Shown here: positions 8,944 to 17,188 of the stretch, piece after piece
Layout: each line of letters begins with the position of its first letter
How positions within the stretch are numbered: the stretch's first letter is position 1
Source: an uncultured Elusimicrobia bacterium
Lineage (GTDB): Bacteria; Elusimicrobiota; Endomicrobiia; Endomicrobiales; CAIRNS01
NCBI GenBank assembly: GCA_903880015.1
Contig: CAIRNS010000019.1
Coordinates: forward strand, 1-32,155
Reading direction: 5' to 3'
DNA: 32,155 nt
The notes under the pieces: model-generated
What the model saw: the letters and a program-made list of their open reading frames with translations, nothing else
Databases searched by the model: none
Told to the model about the DNA's origin: nothing
Made by a program: the position numbers and the translations under genes

Positions 8944-9621
8944 TTAATCGAGTTTATAACCGATGCCGCGGATATTCTTGATGGATTTTCCTGCAGGACC
9001 TAGCTTTTCGCGCAGATTTTTTATGTGCACATCAATTGTGCGGTCAAGCACGATTTTATCGTCACCCCAGAGCTGGTCAAGTATTTTGTCGCGCGAAAAA
9101 ACCGTGCCGCGTTTAGCGTTAAGCAGTTCCAATATTTTCATCTCCGTTGTTGTTAAAATAATGGATTTCCCATTAACTGAAGCGGTGAACTGCTCAAAAT
9201 TTACGCGGATGCCGCCGCCGAGATCAGCGCTGAGAGGATGTGCCTGGACTGATTTTCTTTTGAGAATTACTTTTACGCGGGCAACTAATTCCCGGGGTGA
9301 AAAAGGTTTTGTCATATAATCATCAGCCCCGATCTCAAGGCCGATAAGCTTATCGGTTTCTTCCCCTTTTGCGCTCAGCATAATCACGGGGATAGATTCG
9401 TATTTAGATTCCCGCTTAATCTGTTTGCAGATGTCGAAGCCGTTCATGTCCGGCAGCATCAAGTCCAGAACAATAAGATCGGGGATGGTCGTTTTAAGGA
9501 ACTTGAAAAATGTTTTTCCATCAACGAATGTTTTTGCCGTGTACCCGTTTTTCTTAAGGTTCACCGCAATCAATTCGGCTATATCTTCCTCGTCGTCTAC
9601 TACCGCAATAAGTTCGTTCAT
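8944..9621 (-). CDS. phoB: Phosphate regulon response regulator PhoB
   Basis: An OmpR-class response regulator of 225 residues. The receiver domain has the acidic pair Asp9/Asp10, phospho-acceptor Asp53 in LIVLDLMLPDMNG and Lys105 in YMTKPF. The C-terminal winged-helix domain (about 120-225) ends with the typical DVHIKNLREKLG and IRGIGYKL segments. It lies 5 bp after the UbiA-like gene and 3 bp before phoR, so the three are probably one transcript. It should bind the 11-bp repeats before the porin. Confidence 0.94.
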   Translation of the reverse strand: MNELIAVVDDEEDIAELIAVNLKKNGYTAKTFVDGKTFFKFLKTTIPDLIVLDLMLPDMNGFDICKQIKRESKYESIPVIMLSAKGEETDKLIGLEIGADDYMTKPFSPRELVARVKVILKRKSVQAHPLSADLGGGIRVNFEQFTASVNGKSIILTTTEMKILELLNAKRGTVFSRDKILDQLWGDDKIVLDRTIDVHIKNLREKLGPAGKSIKNIRGIGYKLD

Positions 9622-9626
9622 GATAG

Positions 9627-10493
9627 TTATCGGTAAATTATGAGGCCCGCGGTGACTGCCCAGAGGACAATGTCGATAAGCAGCGGCAAATCAGTCGTCA
9701 GGACGGTTTCCGGGTTGCCTCCTTCGCCCTTTTTGTGAATCAGGAAAAGATAGCGGAATATGCCGTAGAGCACAAACGGAATGGTAAAGAGCAGGTTGTG
9801 AGTGTGAAATCGTGCAACGGTTTCGGGCGCCATGGTATATAGTGCATAGCAAACGACCGCCGATGCGGTGACAACGCCAATCATTTGGTCAAGCAGGTAG
9901 GTGCTGTAATTGGCCAGAACTGCTCTATGGCTGTGCCCGCTGCCTTCAAGGGTTTCAATCTCATGACGGCGCTTGCTCAAGCCCAAAAAGAGCGACAGCA
10001 GTATCGTGCAGATTATCAGCCAGGGAGAAATAACGACTGAGATGACAACGGCGCCAGCAATAACGCGCAAAACGAATCCGGATGCGATGGCAAACACATC
10101 AAGGATGACAATCTTTTTTAACAATAAGGAATAGGAAACTTGGAGTACAAAATACGCCAGCGCTGTCAGGAAAAAAGGTATTCCCAGCCCAAAGGAAATC
10201 CCCAGTGCAACAGCGGTAAGCAAGCAGAAAGCACGGATTGCGTTATCAACTGAAAGCAGACCTGCGGCAATGGGACGCAATGATTTTACAGGATGTTTTT
10301 TATCCTTTTCAATATCGATGATATCGTTGAGCAGGTATATTGCGCCTGAAAGAATGCAAAAGACAACAAAGGCGCTGGCAACTATCCCCAAAAACGGTAA
10401 GTCAAAAAAATGCCGGGAAAACAATATACCGGCAAACAAAAACATATTCTTTATCCACTGTCGCGGACGCAAACTGATGAATAATTGTTTCAC
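9627..10493 (-). CDS. UbiA-family prenyltransferase, decaprenyl-phosphate phosphoribosyltransferase-like
   Basis: An integral membrane enzyme of 288 residues with about eight to nine hydrophobic helices. The first aspartate-rich motif reads NDIIDIEKD (residues 56-64, NDxxDxxxD) and is followed by KKHP. The N-terminus ISLRPRQWIKN is characteristic of the UbiA branch annotated as decaprenyl-phosphate phosphoribosyltransferase. That enzyme moves ribose-5-phosphate from PRPP to a polyprenyl phosphate on the way to an arabinofuranose donor. The start is GTG, with GAGG about 9 nt upstream. It follows the PHP gene by 9 bp and precedes phoB by 5 bp. The lipid substrate and arabinose end product are not demonstrated here. 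No partner oxidoreductase genes (DprE1/E2-like) are in the window. Confidence 0.8.
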   Translation of the reverse strand: MKQLFISLRPRQWIKNMFLFAGILFSRHFFDLPFLGIVASAFVVFCILSGAIYLLNDIIDIEKDKKHPVKSLRPIAAGLLSVDNAIRAFCLLTAVALGISFGLGIPFFLTALAYFVLQVSYSLLLKKIVILDVFAIASGFVLRVIAGAVVISVVISPWLIICTILLSLFLGLSKRRHEIETLEGSGHSHRAVLANYSTYLLDQMIGVVTASAVVCYALYTMAPETVARFHTHNLLFTIPFVLYGIFRYLFLIHKKGEGGNPETVLTTDLPLLIDIVLWAVTAGLIIYR

Positions 10494-10502
10494 CGAAGCA
10501 CC

Positions 10503-11381
10503 TCAAATTGACGCGAATATGGTCGCATTTTCCCGGTCAATCTTTTCTTTGCATGTCTTTAATTCTTCAAGCACTGAGTATGGTATTTTGACTGAGCCCA
10601 TAATTGCGGCGTTGTCTGCATAGGGGCCGTGGCAGTCGGATCCGCCGGTAGCGATCAGTCCGAATTCGCGGGATAATTGAACAAAAAGGTCAACGGTTGC
10701 CGGCGGGTGTTTGCTGTGGAGGACTTCAATACCGCGCAGACCTGCGGCAACCAGTGCTTTCAATAGATTGCGGTTGCTGTACTGTCCGTAATGAGGATGC
10801 GCCAACACTGCGATACCGCCCACGCGTTGTATCATTTTGATTGCATCCTCGGGGCTAAGATGCATTTTTGGTACAAATGCCGGTTTGTCGTTGCCGAGAT
10901 ATTTAGTGAATGCTTCATGGGAAGTTGTAACGGACCCGTCTTCCACCAGCGCTTTGGCAATATGCAACCGGCCAATCGTCCCTCTGCCGGCAATTTTCTG
11001 CACCGTGTCGACATCGAGGGGCACCCCTATCTCCGCCAATCGTTTTATTATTTTATGTGCACGGTCCAATCGTGCTTTTTGAAATACTGTCAGCGTCTCC
11101 TGAAATGCCCCGTTGGTCCAGTTTATAAAATAGCCCAGGATGTGCATTTCGCTTGATTGTTTGGTGTTTACGGTGCATGAAAGTTCTATACCCGGGACAA
11201 TCTCCACCCCGCACTTTTTCCCCTCTTCAATGGCATCTGCAATACCATAGATGGTATCATGGTCCGTTATGCTGATGGCAGACAAACCTGTTTTGTGTGC
11301 GTAGCGAACAGCTTCCTCGGGGGTAAATGTACCATCGGAAAAATTAGTATGAACATGTAAATCAACAAATCGCGTGGTCAA
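10503..11381 (-). CDS. PHP-domain metal-dependent phosphoesterase (RNase AM/YciV type)
   Basis: A soluble protein of 292 residues matching the PHP phosphoesterase family that includes E. coli YciV/RNase AM. Those enzymes hydrolyse nucleoside 3',5'-bisphosphates and 5' ends of short RNA. Metal ligands are visible: His9 and His11 (DLHVHTNFSDG), Asp16, Asp40/His41 (ITDHDT), Glu66 (GIELS), His80, His195 (HPHYG), Asp249 and His251 (GSDCHGPY). The start is TTG, supported by AAGGA 7 nt upstream. No ATG lies near the N-terminal motif. It starts 14 bp after the phoH-like stop and is followed 9 bp later by the UbiA-like gene. Which phosphoester it cleaves is unknown. Confidence 0.87.
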   Translation of the reverse strand: MTTRFVDLHVHTNFSDGTFTPEEAVRYAHKTGLSAISITDHDTIYGIADAIEEGKKCGVEIVPGIELSCTVNTKQSSEMHILGYFINWTNGAFQETLTVFQKARLDRAHKIIKRLAEIGVPLDVDTVQKIAGRGTIGRLHIAKALVEDGSVTTSHEAFTKYLGNDKPAFVPKMHLSPEDAIKMIQRVGGIAVLAHPHYGQYSNRNLLKALVAAGLRGIEVLHSKHPPATVDLFVQLSREFGLIATGGSDCHGPYADNAAIMGSVKIPYSVLEELKTCKEKIDRENATIFASI

Positions 11382-11395
11382 TCAGTTATCCTTGA

Positions 11396-12694
11396 TTAGA
11401 GTAATTCTGAGGCCAAAGCCGCCAGACTGCTGCGTTCACTTTTTGAGAAAACAAGATGGCCGAAAGTTTCTTGCCCCTTAAAGCGCTCCGCTAAGTAGGT
11501 TAGTCCGTTGGAAGAAGCGTCTAAATACGGGTTATCAATCTGGTAAGGGTCCCCGGTCAAAACAATTTTCGTCCCGTAGCCGGCCCGGGAGATAACGGTT
11601 TTAATTTCATGCGGAGTCAAATTTTGCGCGTCATCAATAATAATATACTGATTGGGCAGTGAGCGACCGCGAATATAGGTGAGCGATTCGATCTCGATTT
11701 GTCCGGTGTTGAAAAAATACTGAACTTTTTCTTCCGTTTTTTCATCAGGGTGTGTTTTGTCAACCAGGTACTCAAGGTTGTCATATATAGCGCCCATCCA
11801 TGAAGCAAGCTTGTCTTCTTTATTGCCCGGCAGAAAACCGATATCTCTGCCGACCGGTATAATGGGGCGCGCTACGAAAAGGCGCCGGAATTGGCGTTCT
11901 TCGACTGTTTTCTGGAGTCCGCAGGCAAGCGCTAATAATGTTTTCCCCGCTCCCGGAACGCCGATAAGCGTGACCAGATTGACATCGTTGCACAACAGTA
12001 ATTCGATGGCGAAGCGCTGTTCGGTGTTCAACGGTTTGAGCCCCCACGGGGTGGCGTTTAAGTGGAATAACGGAATCAGCCCCTTTTTTGAAGAGCTGTA
12101 TTTGGCAAGGGCGCTTTTGGTGGAGCCGGCTTCATCGCGAATAACAACGCCCTCGTTAGGAAAAAAGTCCATCTTCAGCGACAGAACGCCGTCTTTATAA
12201 AAAGCGTCAATTTTTTCTGACGGCAGTTTAATCTCGCGCCAGCCGGTATAGAGTTCCTCAATGTTAACTTTTGATTTTTCATAATCCTGCGTGACTATCC
12301 CCAAGGCATCGGCTTTAATGCGCAAATTGATGTCTTTTGTTATAAAGACAACCGTTTCCCCTTTTTGTTGTAGAAACTGCGCAATGCCCAAAATACGATG
12401 GTCAGCCTTTTGCGTAATAAACTCTTTGGGTAACTGAATATCATGTTCCAGTTCTATAATCAGCGTTGATCCATTTTTAATTTTCACGCCTTGAGATAAC
12501 TTCCCTTTTGACCGTAATCCGTCCAGTCGCCGGGATATCAAACGGGCACTTCGCCCTCGTTCGTCATTGAGTGTCTTGAATCCATCGAGTTCCTCGATGA
12601 CCGTCATGGGGATGACAACTTTACTGTCTTTAAACGAAAACATTGACTCCGGGTCATGCAGCAGTACATTGGTGTCCAAAACAAATGTTTTCAT
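11396..12694 (-). CDS. PhoH-family ATPase with N-terminal PIN domain (PhoH2/YlaK type)
   Basis: A 432-residue fusion of a PIN ribonuclease domain (about 1-135) and a PhoH P-loop ATPase (about 220-432). Acidic PIN residues are visible at Asp7 (VLDTNVLLHDP), Glu35, Asp98 and Asp121. The ATPase has Walker A GVPGAGKT (245-252) and Walker B IIIDDAQN (351-358). Related PhoH2 proteins show RNA helicase and RNase activity. The link of the name PhoH to phosphate starvation comes from E. coli, but here the gene heads the string leading to phoB-phoR. GGGAG lies 6 nt before the ATG. No Pho box was seen in its upstream region. Confidence 0.92.
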   Translation of the reverse strand: MKTFVLDTNVLLHDPESMFSFKDSKVVIPMTVIEELDGFKTLNDERGRSARLISRRLDGLRSKGKLSQGVKIKNGSTLIIELEHDIQLPKEFITQKADHRILGIAQFLQQKGETVVFITKDINLRIKADALGIVTQDYEKSKVNIEELYTGWREIKLPSEKIDAFYKDGVLSLKMDFFPNEGVVIRDEAGSTKSALAKYSSSKKGLIPLFHLNATPWGLKPLNTEQRFAIELLLCNDVNLVTLIGVPGAGKTLLALACGLQKTVEERQFRRLFVARPIIPVGRDIGFLPGNKEDKLASWMGAIYDNLEYLVDKTHPDEKTEEKVQYFFNTGQIEIESLTYIRGRSLPNQYIIIDDAQNLTPHEIKTVISRAGYGTKIVLTGDPYQIDNPYLDASSNGLTYLAERFKGQETFGHLVFSKSERSSLAALASELL

Positions 12695-12798
12695 GTAAAC
12701 TCCCTTTCGTTTATATTACAGCAAAAAACAACATGCAATCAGCATTTTTGCAGACCCGACAATGACTTTGCAACAGGGAAGTGCAATACAACATGAAG

Positions 12799-12827
12799 AG
12801 TATAGCAAAAAAATCATTGGTAGGTAA
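12799..12827 (-). promoter_or_regulatory. Candidate promoter for phoH-PHP-ubiA-phoBR string
   Basis: On the - strand TTACCT (12827-12822) and TATACT (12804-12799) are separated by 17 bp. The -10 is good and the -35 weak. It would give a leader of about 95-100 nt before the phoH-like ATG. Confidence 0.45.
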
Positions 12828-12877
12828 GTGGAGCATGTGCTTTATATCTCCCGCATCCCCACATTATAGGAATTAAC

Positions 12878-12906
12878 TTGACACCTTGTGGCGTTCATGA
12901 TAAAAT
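12878..12906 (+). promoter_or_regulatory. Strong sigma-70-type promoter before yfhO-like gene
   Basis: TTGACA (12878-12883) and TAAAAT (12901-12906) are separated by exactly 17 bp on the + strand, the best consensus match in the window. Transcription would start near 12913, leaving about 100 nt of A/T-rich leader before the ATG at 13012. Confidence 0.75.
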
Positions 12907-13011
12907 CAACCGAAACAAACACAATAAAGTTTGCGAAAGTTTAGTTGAATTTTTGGATCTTTAATTGGGACCTGAATTTATAACGCCTATTTCTGCATAT
13001 ACTAATCATTT

Positions 13012-15381
13012 ATGTCAATCAAATCAAATGTTTTCAAACATCGTGTTCCCCTGATTATATTTTTCTGCCTTTTTTTGCTCGTTGTCTTGATGCTGAAAAA
13101 TATCCTTTTTCAATCCAGTTTGGTACTTTCTGCCCCCAAAGGAGATATTTTTTCCGCTTGTTATTACAATTTTCTTTTTGGATTCGGCGAACTCCGTCAT
13201 GGACATTTTTCTCTTTGGAATCCCTATGTAATGTCGGGGATTCCTTTTTTCGCTTCTTTTCAATCTGCCTTGCTGTACCCGCCTAATATCGTCTATTTAG
13301 TGCTTTCGATTGGCTCGGCAATTAATGCAGTTCTATTTCTGCATATATTCCTTATGGGGTTGTTCATGTTTTTCTGGGCTCGTTCTCGCGATTTGCATCC
13401 TCTGGCATGTGCCGTTGCCGGGGTAAGTGTTATGTTTGGCGCACCATTTTTCCTTCATATATATCCGGGACATATATCGGGAATCTCTTCTATGATTTGG
13501 GTGCCTCTTATTTTTCTTTCTGTCGATCATCTCCTAAAGTCACGCACCCTATCATGGTATCTTGCTGGTGCCGCTGCCGTGGCGTTTCAGGTATTTGGCG
13601 GCAATCCTCAATATGTTTATTACACCGCAATCGTGGTTGCGATTTATGTAGTATTGCATTTGCTGAAAGGTTTTACGCTACGACAAATACTTGCGGTGAT
13701 TGTTCCATTGTATATTGGTGGCGCTGCCCTTGCAGCGGTCCAGCTTATTGCCGGCATGGCGGTCACCGCTGAATCGGTCAGAAGTTCGCTCTCCCCTTTG
13801 ATAACGTCCCTATTTTCGCTGCCACCGGAAAACCTTATAACGATACTTGTCCCGGGGTTTTTCGGTATGATCAAGGATCTCCCTTACTGGGGCAGATTTT
13901 ATTTTTGGGAGACAAATATTTTCATGGGCATCTCAGGGTTCGCATTTATTGTTCACGGAGTAATCAACGGCAGAAAAGAGGCGAAGAATTTTTCGTTTAT
14001 TCTTTTGTGCATATCACTTGTTCTTGCGTTAGGAAAATATACCCCTTTGCATGGTATTCTATATCGATTCCTTCCGTATTACGATCATTTTCGTGGAAGC
14101 GCAAAATTTATATTCTTTGCATCTGTTTTTATGGGTATGTTGATTGCTGTGGGGGTTGATGACTTTTTGCGTGTCAAGAAAAATGCCCGGAACACCGGCG
14201 TGGTGCTGGCTTGTTTTTCCGGACTGCTTGCCTGTGCAGCAATACTTGTTTTGCGGATTGATGTTTGGCATTATTTTGTCACCTATATATCAACGGCGAA
14301 TACTGTTGTCCGAGATGGATCATTGACGGGTATCGTCAGAGATTCATATCTGCAACCTATGTTTTATACTGCCGATGAGTTTTTGCGCTTTACTGCTCGG
14401 ATTGCTTTTGGTCGCACTGTTATCAGCGGCATTGTTGTGGCATGCGCGTCGCTGGCATTCTTCTTTAGGATGCGGCTGCCCCGCGCAGCAACATATGGTT
14501 GTATCGGACTGGCTGTTATTGAAATATTTTTTTTCGCGCATTCGACCATGGCGGTGTTTGATTCAACGGCTTTGCAATCTTTCCAGCTCAAAGATTTTGT
14601 AATTCGGCATCCGGGCGATTACCGCGTACTCATTGATCCCAGCAGGAGCAATGTCGGTATATTTGCAGGAGTCGAACAGATAAATGGACTTGAAACATTG
14701 ATTACTAAACGCTACACTAATTTTATCGCATATACGCAGCATCAAACCCCCAAATTTATTGTTGATAATCCAGAATTCGCCTTTTTTCATCCGTTTTTGA
14801 AACTATTGCGTTGTCGGTATTCTCTTCGTCTAAATGAAAATTCGTGTGTTGTCGTTGACGAAAATAAAGATTACATGGCCCGTTTCACGCTGATAAAGAA
14901 ATGGGAAATATTCCCTAGCACTGCCGTGTTGCGGGCAATGGATTCCCCTGCATTCGATCCGTATCACAAGGCATTGCTGGAAAGTAATCCCTTTACACCG
15001 GAAGAGTCGCCAGCATTGGTGGGAAGCGGCAGGGATTCGCTTTCCGTTATAGGTTCAACCCTTGAAAGCTCAATACTTGAGATTACTGTGCATGCGCCGG
15101 TTCTTCTGGTCATATCAAACACTTACAACAAGGGGTGGAGAGCGGTTGCGCTCAAAGGAAGTTCGCAGAACAAGTACCGCATCGTACCGGCTGATTATAT
15201 TTTACAGGCAGTTCCCCTTTTGCCCGGATTTCACCGCATTAAAATTGAGTATCGCCCGCGTAGTTTTATTGTTGGTGCATGGGTGTCATTGGTTTCGCTT
15301 GCAGTTTTTCTGGGGTTGTGTTGCTATGTATTTTTCAGGCGACGGAGAAGGATTCTTCAAGAGGCGCAGATTTTAGCGTAG
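13012..15381 (+). CDS. YfhO-family polytopic membrane protein
   Basis: A 789-residue membrane protein with about twelve or more hydrophobic helices in the first 500 residues. One further helix lies near the C-terminus, after a soluble extracytoplasmic domain of some 240 residues. The motif SLWNPYVMSGIPFFASFQSA near residue 65 is the conserved loop of YfhO-like GT-C-fold proteins, and the family is about 800-900 residues. Relatives have been tied to decoration of cell-envelope polymers with sugars, but the substrate here cannot be read. The ATG is the first in frame after an upstream stop at 13003. No ribosome-binding site precedes it, although the promoter is strong. It is the only complete gene on the + strand and converges on tRNA-Gly. 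Confidence 0.8.
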   Translation: MSIKSNVFKHRVPLIIFFCLFLLVVLMLKNILFQSSLVLSAPKGDIFSACYYNFLFGFGELRHGHFSLWNPYVMSGIPFFASFQSALLYPPNIVYLVLSIGSAINAVLFLHIFLMGLFMFFWARSRDLHPLACAVAGVSVMFGAPFFLHIYPGHISGISSMIWVPLIFLSVDHLLKSRTLSWYLAGAAAVAFQVFGGNPQYVYYTAIVVAIYVVLHLLKGFTLRQILAVIVPLYIGGAALAAVQLIAGMAVTAESVRSSLSPLITSLFSLPPENLITILVPGFFGMIKDLPYWGRFYFWETNIFMGISGFAFIVHGVINGRKEAKNFSFILLCISLVLALGKYTPLHGILYRFLPYYDHFRGSAKFIFFASVFMGMLIAVGVDDFLRVKKNARNTGVVLACFSGLLACAAILVLRIDVWHYFVTYISTANTVVRDGSLTGIVRDSYLQPMFYTADEFLRFTARIAFGRTVISGIVVACASLAFFFRMRLPRAATYGCIGLAVIEIFFFAHSTMAVFDSTALQSFQLKDFVIRHPGDYRVLIDPSRSNVGIFAGVEQINGLETLITKRYTNFIAYTQHQTPKFIVDNPEFAFFHPFLKLLRCRYSLRLNENSCVVVDENKDYMARFTLIKKWEIFPSTAVLRAMDSPAFDPYHKALLESNPFTPEESPALVGSGRDSLSVIGSTLESSILEITVHAPVLLVISNTYNKGWRAVALKGSSQNKYRIVPADYILQAVPLLPGFHRIKIEYRPRSFIVGAWVSLVSLAVFLGLCCYVFFRRRRRILQEAQILA

Positions 15382-15401
15382 TATTTTAGGAGACTGTGAA
15401 A

Positions 15402-15472
15402 AGCGGGCGATGGGAATCGAACCCACATCTCTTGCTTGGGAAGCAAGGGTTTTACCACTAGACTACGCCCGC
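15402..15472 (-). tRNA. tRNA-Gly(CCC)
   Basis: A 71-nt cloverleaf on the - strand. The 7-bp acceptor stem GCGGGCG/CGCCCGC is perfect, the anticodon stem CTTGC/GCAAG encloses TTCCCAA with anticodon CCC, and the T-arm contains GTTCGATT. The discriminator is U, usual for bacterial tRNA-Gly. The D-stem carries one C-A mismatch. CCA is not encoded (TTTC follows), so the end must be added after transcription. It begins 19 bp after the HD-protein stop and may share its transcript. Confidence 0.95.
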
Positions 15473-15491
15473 GTCATGTACGGCAAAATAA

Positions 15492-16397
15492 TCATTTGAT
15501 TTTATATCTTTTTTTGAGAAGTGTCAATCGAGATTTTATCAACGCAAGAGCTTCCTGAGTTGTTGAAACCTTCCCGCTGTCCTGCGCTTTTGCGACCAGC
15601 CCGAGCACTGCGCCGATAAGAGGGCCTGAGGGCAGCTTGAAGTGTTTCATGACCAACGACCCATCAATAATCTTTTTCCGTGACGACACTGCGGGGACGC
15701 TGTAAAAGCGCCGTAGTAACTCCCTCAACACAATCTCCTGTTTTTTTAGTTGCCCCTTGTTGTGGGTTTTCAGCCGTTTGTAGGAATGCCAGTCAGCGAG
15801 CGCCAACAACAGCAAGTCCGGCGTGGCAGTTCCGAGCGCCGTAAAAAAGCGCGTGGTTGCCCGCGGCGTCAACGCCGTTGCCTGAGTCAAACTTATTGGA
15901 CGCATATGCTGTTCAACCAGAAGGCATGCTTGATCGATGACGCCTTTTGACAAACCCAACCGCTTGGCTATCCTCCCCATTATTCGTGCGCCCTCTTGCT
16001 CATGGCCGATAAAGCGCATTTTCTTGCCGCTTTTTCGTGCACACAATGGTTTTGCCGCATCGTGAAACAGGGCAGTCAATTTCAGCAGTGACAATCGTGA
16101 CAAGCAGTCCCCCGCTGGTTCGCTGAGATGAAGCGCAATCGCGGCATGGTTATCCGGAAATATCTTTTTTAAGGAAACGGCAATGTGTTCGAGGTGCTCC
16201 ATCGTTTCCACTGCGTGCTGCCATAACCCGTCCGGATGAAAATAAAATCGTTTCGCCGAATTTTTCATAACGGAAATCTCAGGGAACAGTCGTGTTAATG
16301 CCCCCGCCTTCTCGCTCACGCGCAGAATATCTGCGGTTCCCGGAGTGCAGAGCATGTCGAAAAATTCATTTTTGTTAACCATATTCTTCTTTTTCAT
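15492..16397 (-). CDS. HD-domain protein resembling the C-terminal half of CCA-adding enzymes
   Basis: A soluble protein of about 301 residues. The early segment FFDMLCTPGTADILRVSEKAG, then LTRLFPEIS, matches the RNA-binding helices that in class II CCA-adding enzymes and poly(A) polymerases follow the nucleotidyltransferase head. An HD domain comes next: a His in LWQHAVETM, the HD pair in TALFHDAAKP, then HEQEGARIM and LLVEQHMRP. The head with its GGxxR and DxD motifs is absent. The ATG at 16397 is preferred (GGGG just upstream). In-frame starts at 16415 (ATG) and 16418 (TTG) are possible. It lies 56 bp after the dppF-like stop and 19 bp before tRNA-Gly. A phosphohydrolase or tRNA-end role is conceivable but unproven. 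Confidence 0.72.
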   Translation of the reverse strand: MKKKNMVNKNEFFDMLCTPGTADILRVSEKAGALTRLFPEISVMKNSAKRFYFHPDGLWQHAVETMEHLEHIAVSLKKIFPDNHAAIALHLSEPAGDCLSRLSLLKLTALFHDAAKPLCARKSGKKMRFIGHEQEGARIMGRIAKRLGLSKGVIDQACLLVEQHMRPISLTQATALTPRATTRFFTALGTATPDLLLLALADWHSYKRLKTHNKGQLKKQEIVLRELLRRFYSVPAVSSRKKIIDGSLVMKHFKLPSGPLIGAVLGLVAKAQDSGKVSTTQEALALIKSRLTLLKKRYKIK

Positions 16398-16453
16398 TTT
16401 CCCCATCCCCTTCATCAATTAACTTTCATCTCGATTTGTATGTATTTCGACTG

Positions 16454-17188
16454 TTATTGGCTCATAGTCGGGACAGCGGCCAGAAGCTCTTTGGTGTATG
16501 GTGATTCTGGGGCGTAAATAATTGCTTCTGCAGTTCCCGATTCAATGATTTTGCCTGCTTTCATTATACATATATTATCGGCGAGAGCGCTGGTTACGGC
16601 CAAATCGTGGCTGATGAAAATAAAAGTTGTTTGGTGTTCATCTTTCATCGATTGAAAAAGTTTCAGTATCTGATTCTGCGTAGTGACATCAAGCGCGGAA
16701 AGCGGCTCGTCGGCTATAATGATGGCCGGATGTTTTAAAAGCGCTCGGGCGATGGCGATTCTCTGTCGTTGACCTCCGGAGAACTGATGAGGGTATGACG
16801 CGAATATCGCAGGAGGAAGCTCTACCTTTGCCAGTATCTCTCCGATGGCGTCATCCGCACGGTATCCAGCCGCTTCTCTGAGTTGGGTGCCGACAGTTAG
16901 TTTCGGATTAAGCGAAGAAAACGGGTCCTGAAAAATCATTTGAACTTTCTCTGAAAGCTGTTTGCGCGGGTATGCATCGATATTTTTTCCGTCAATCTCG
17001 ATAGTGCCGGTATCGCATGCAATCATGCCGCACAGTATGCGTGCAAGCGTTGATTTTCCCGACCCGGATTCGCCCACTATCCCGAGTACTGAGCCCGCTG
17101 AGAGTTCGATAGATACATCATCAAGCGCTTTCACGGTGCGGTTAAAGGTTTTATAGAGTCGTTGAGCTTGAAGTATAGTTGTATTCAT
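16454..17188 (-). CDS. Peptide/nickel-type ABC transporter ATPase (DppF/OppF-like, short)
   Basis: A cytoplasmic ABC ATPase of 244 residues with Walker A GESGSGKST (39-47), the OppF-type segment QDPFSSLNPKLTVG, signature FSGGQ (136-140) and Walker B IIIADEP (156-162). The sequence stops right after ESPYTKELLAAVPTM, the point where OppF/DppF continue with a cysteine-bearing C-terminal extension. The size therefore resembles NikE rather than DppF. Its ATG overlaps the preceding ATPase stop by 4 bp. Together with the next three genes and the lipoprotein it forms a complete importer of the peptide/opine/nickel family. Confidence 0.9.
   Translation of the reverse strand: MNTTILQAQRLYKTFNRTVKALDDVSIELSAGSVLGIVGESGSGKSTLARILCGMIACDTGTIEIDGKNIDAYPRKQLSEKVQMIFQDPFSSLNPKLTVGTQLREAAGYRADDAIGEILAKVELPPAIFASYPHQFSGGQRQRIAIARALLKHPAIIIADEPLSALDVTTQNQILKLFQSMKDEHQTTFIFISHDLAVTSALADNICIMKAGKIIESGTAEAIIYAPESPYTKELLAAVPTMSQ

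Larger units (their letters stand above)
12695..13011. other. Divergent intergenic region between phoH-like gene and yfhO-like gene
   Basis: This 317-bp gene-free stretch separates two divergent genes and carries a promoter candidate for each (listed separately). Short A/T-rich tracts and scattered TTGCA words are present. No tandem 11-bp Pho repeats, long inverted repeat or RNA gene was recognised. Confidence 0.7.

Noticed and set aside
12695-13011. Pho box in front of the phoH-like gene
   Set aside because: No tandem 11-bp repeat of TTAACA or CTGTCAT type was found. A lone TTAAC near 12873 has no periodic partners.
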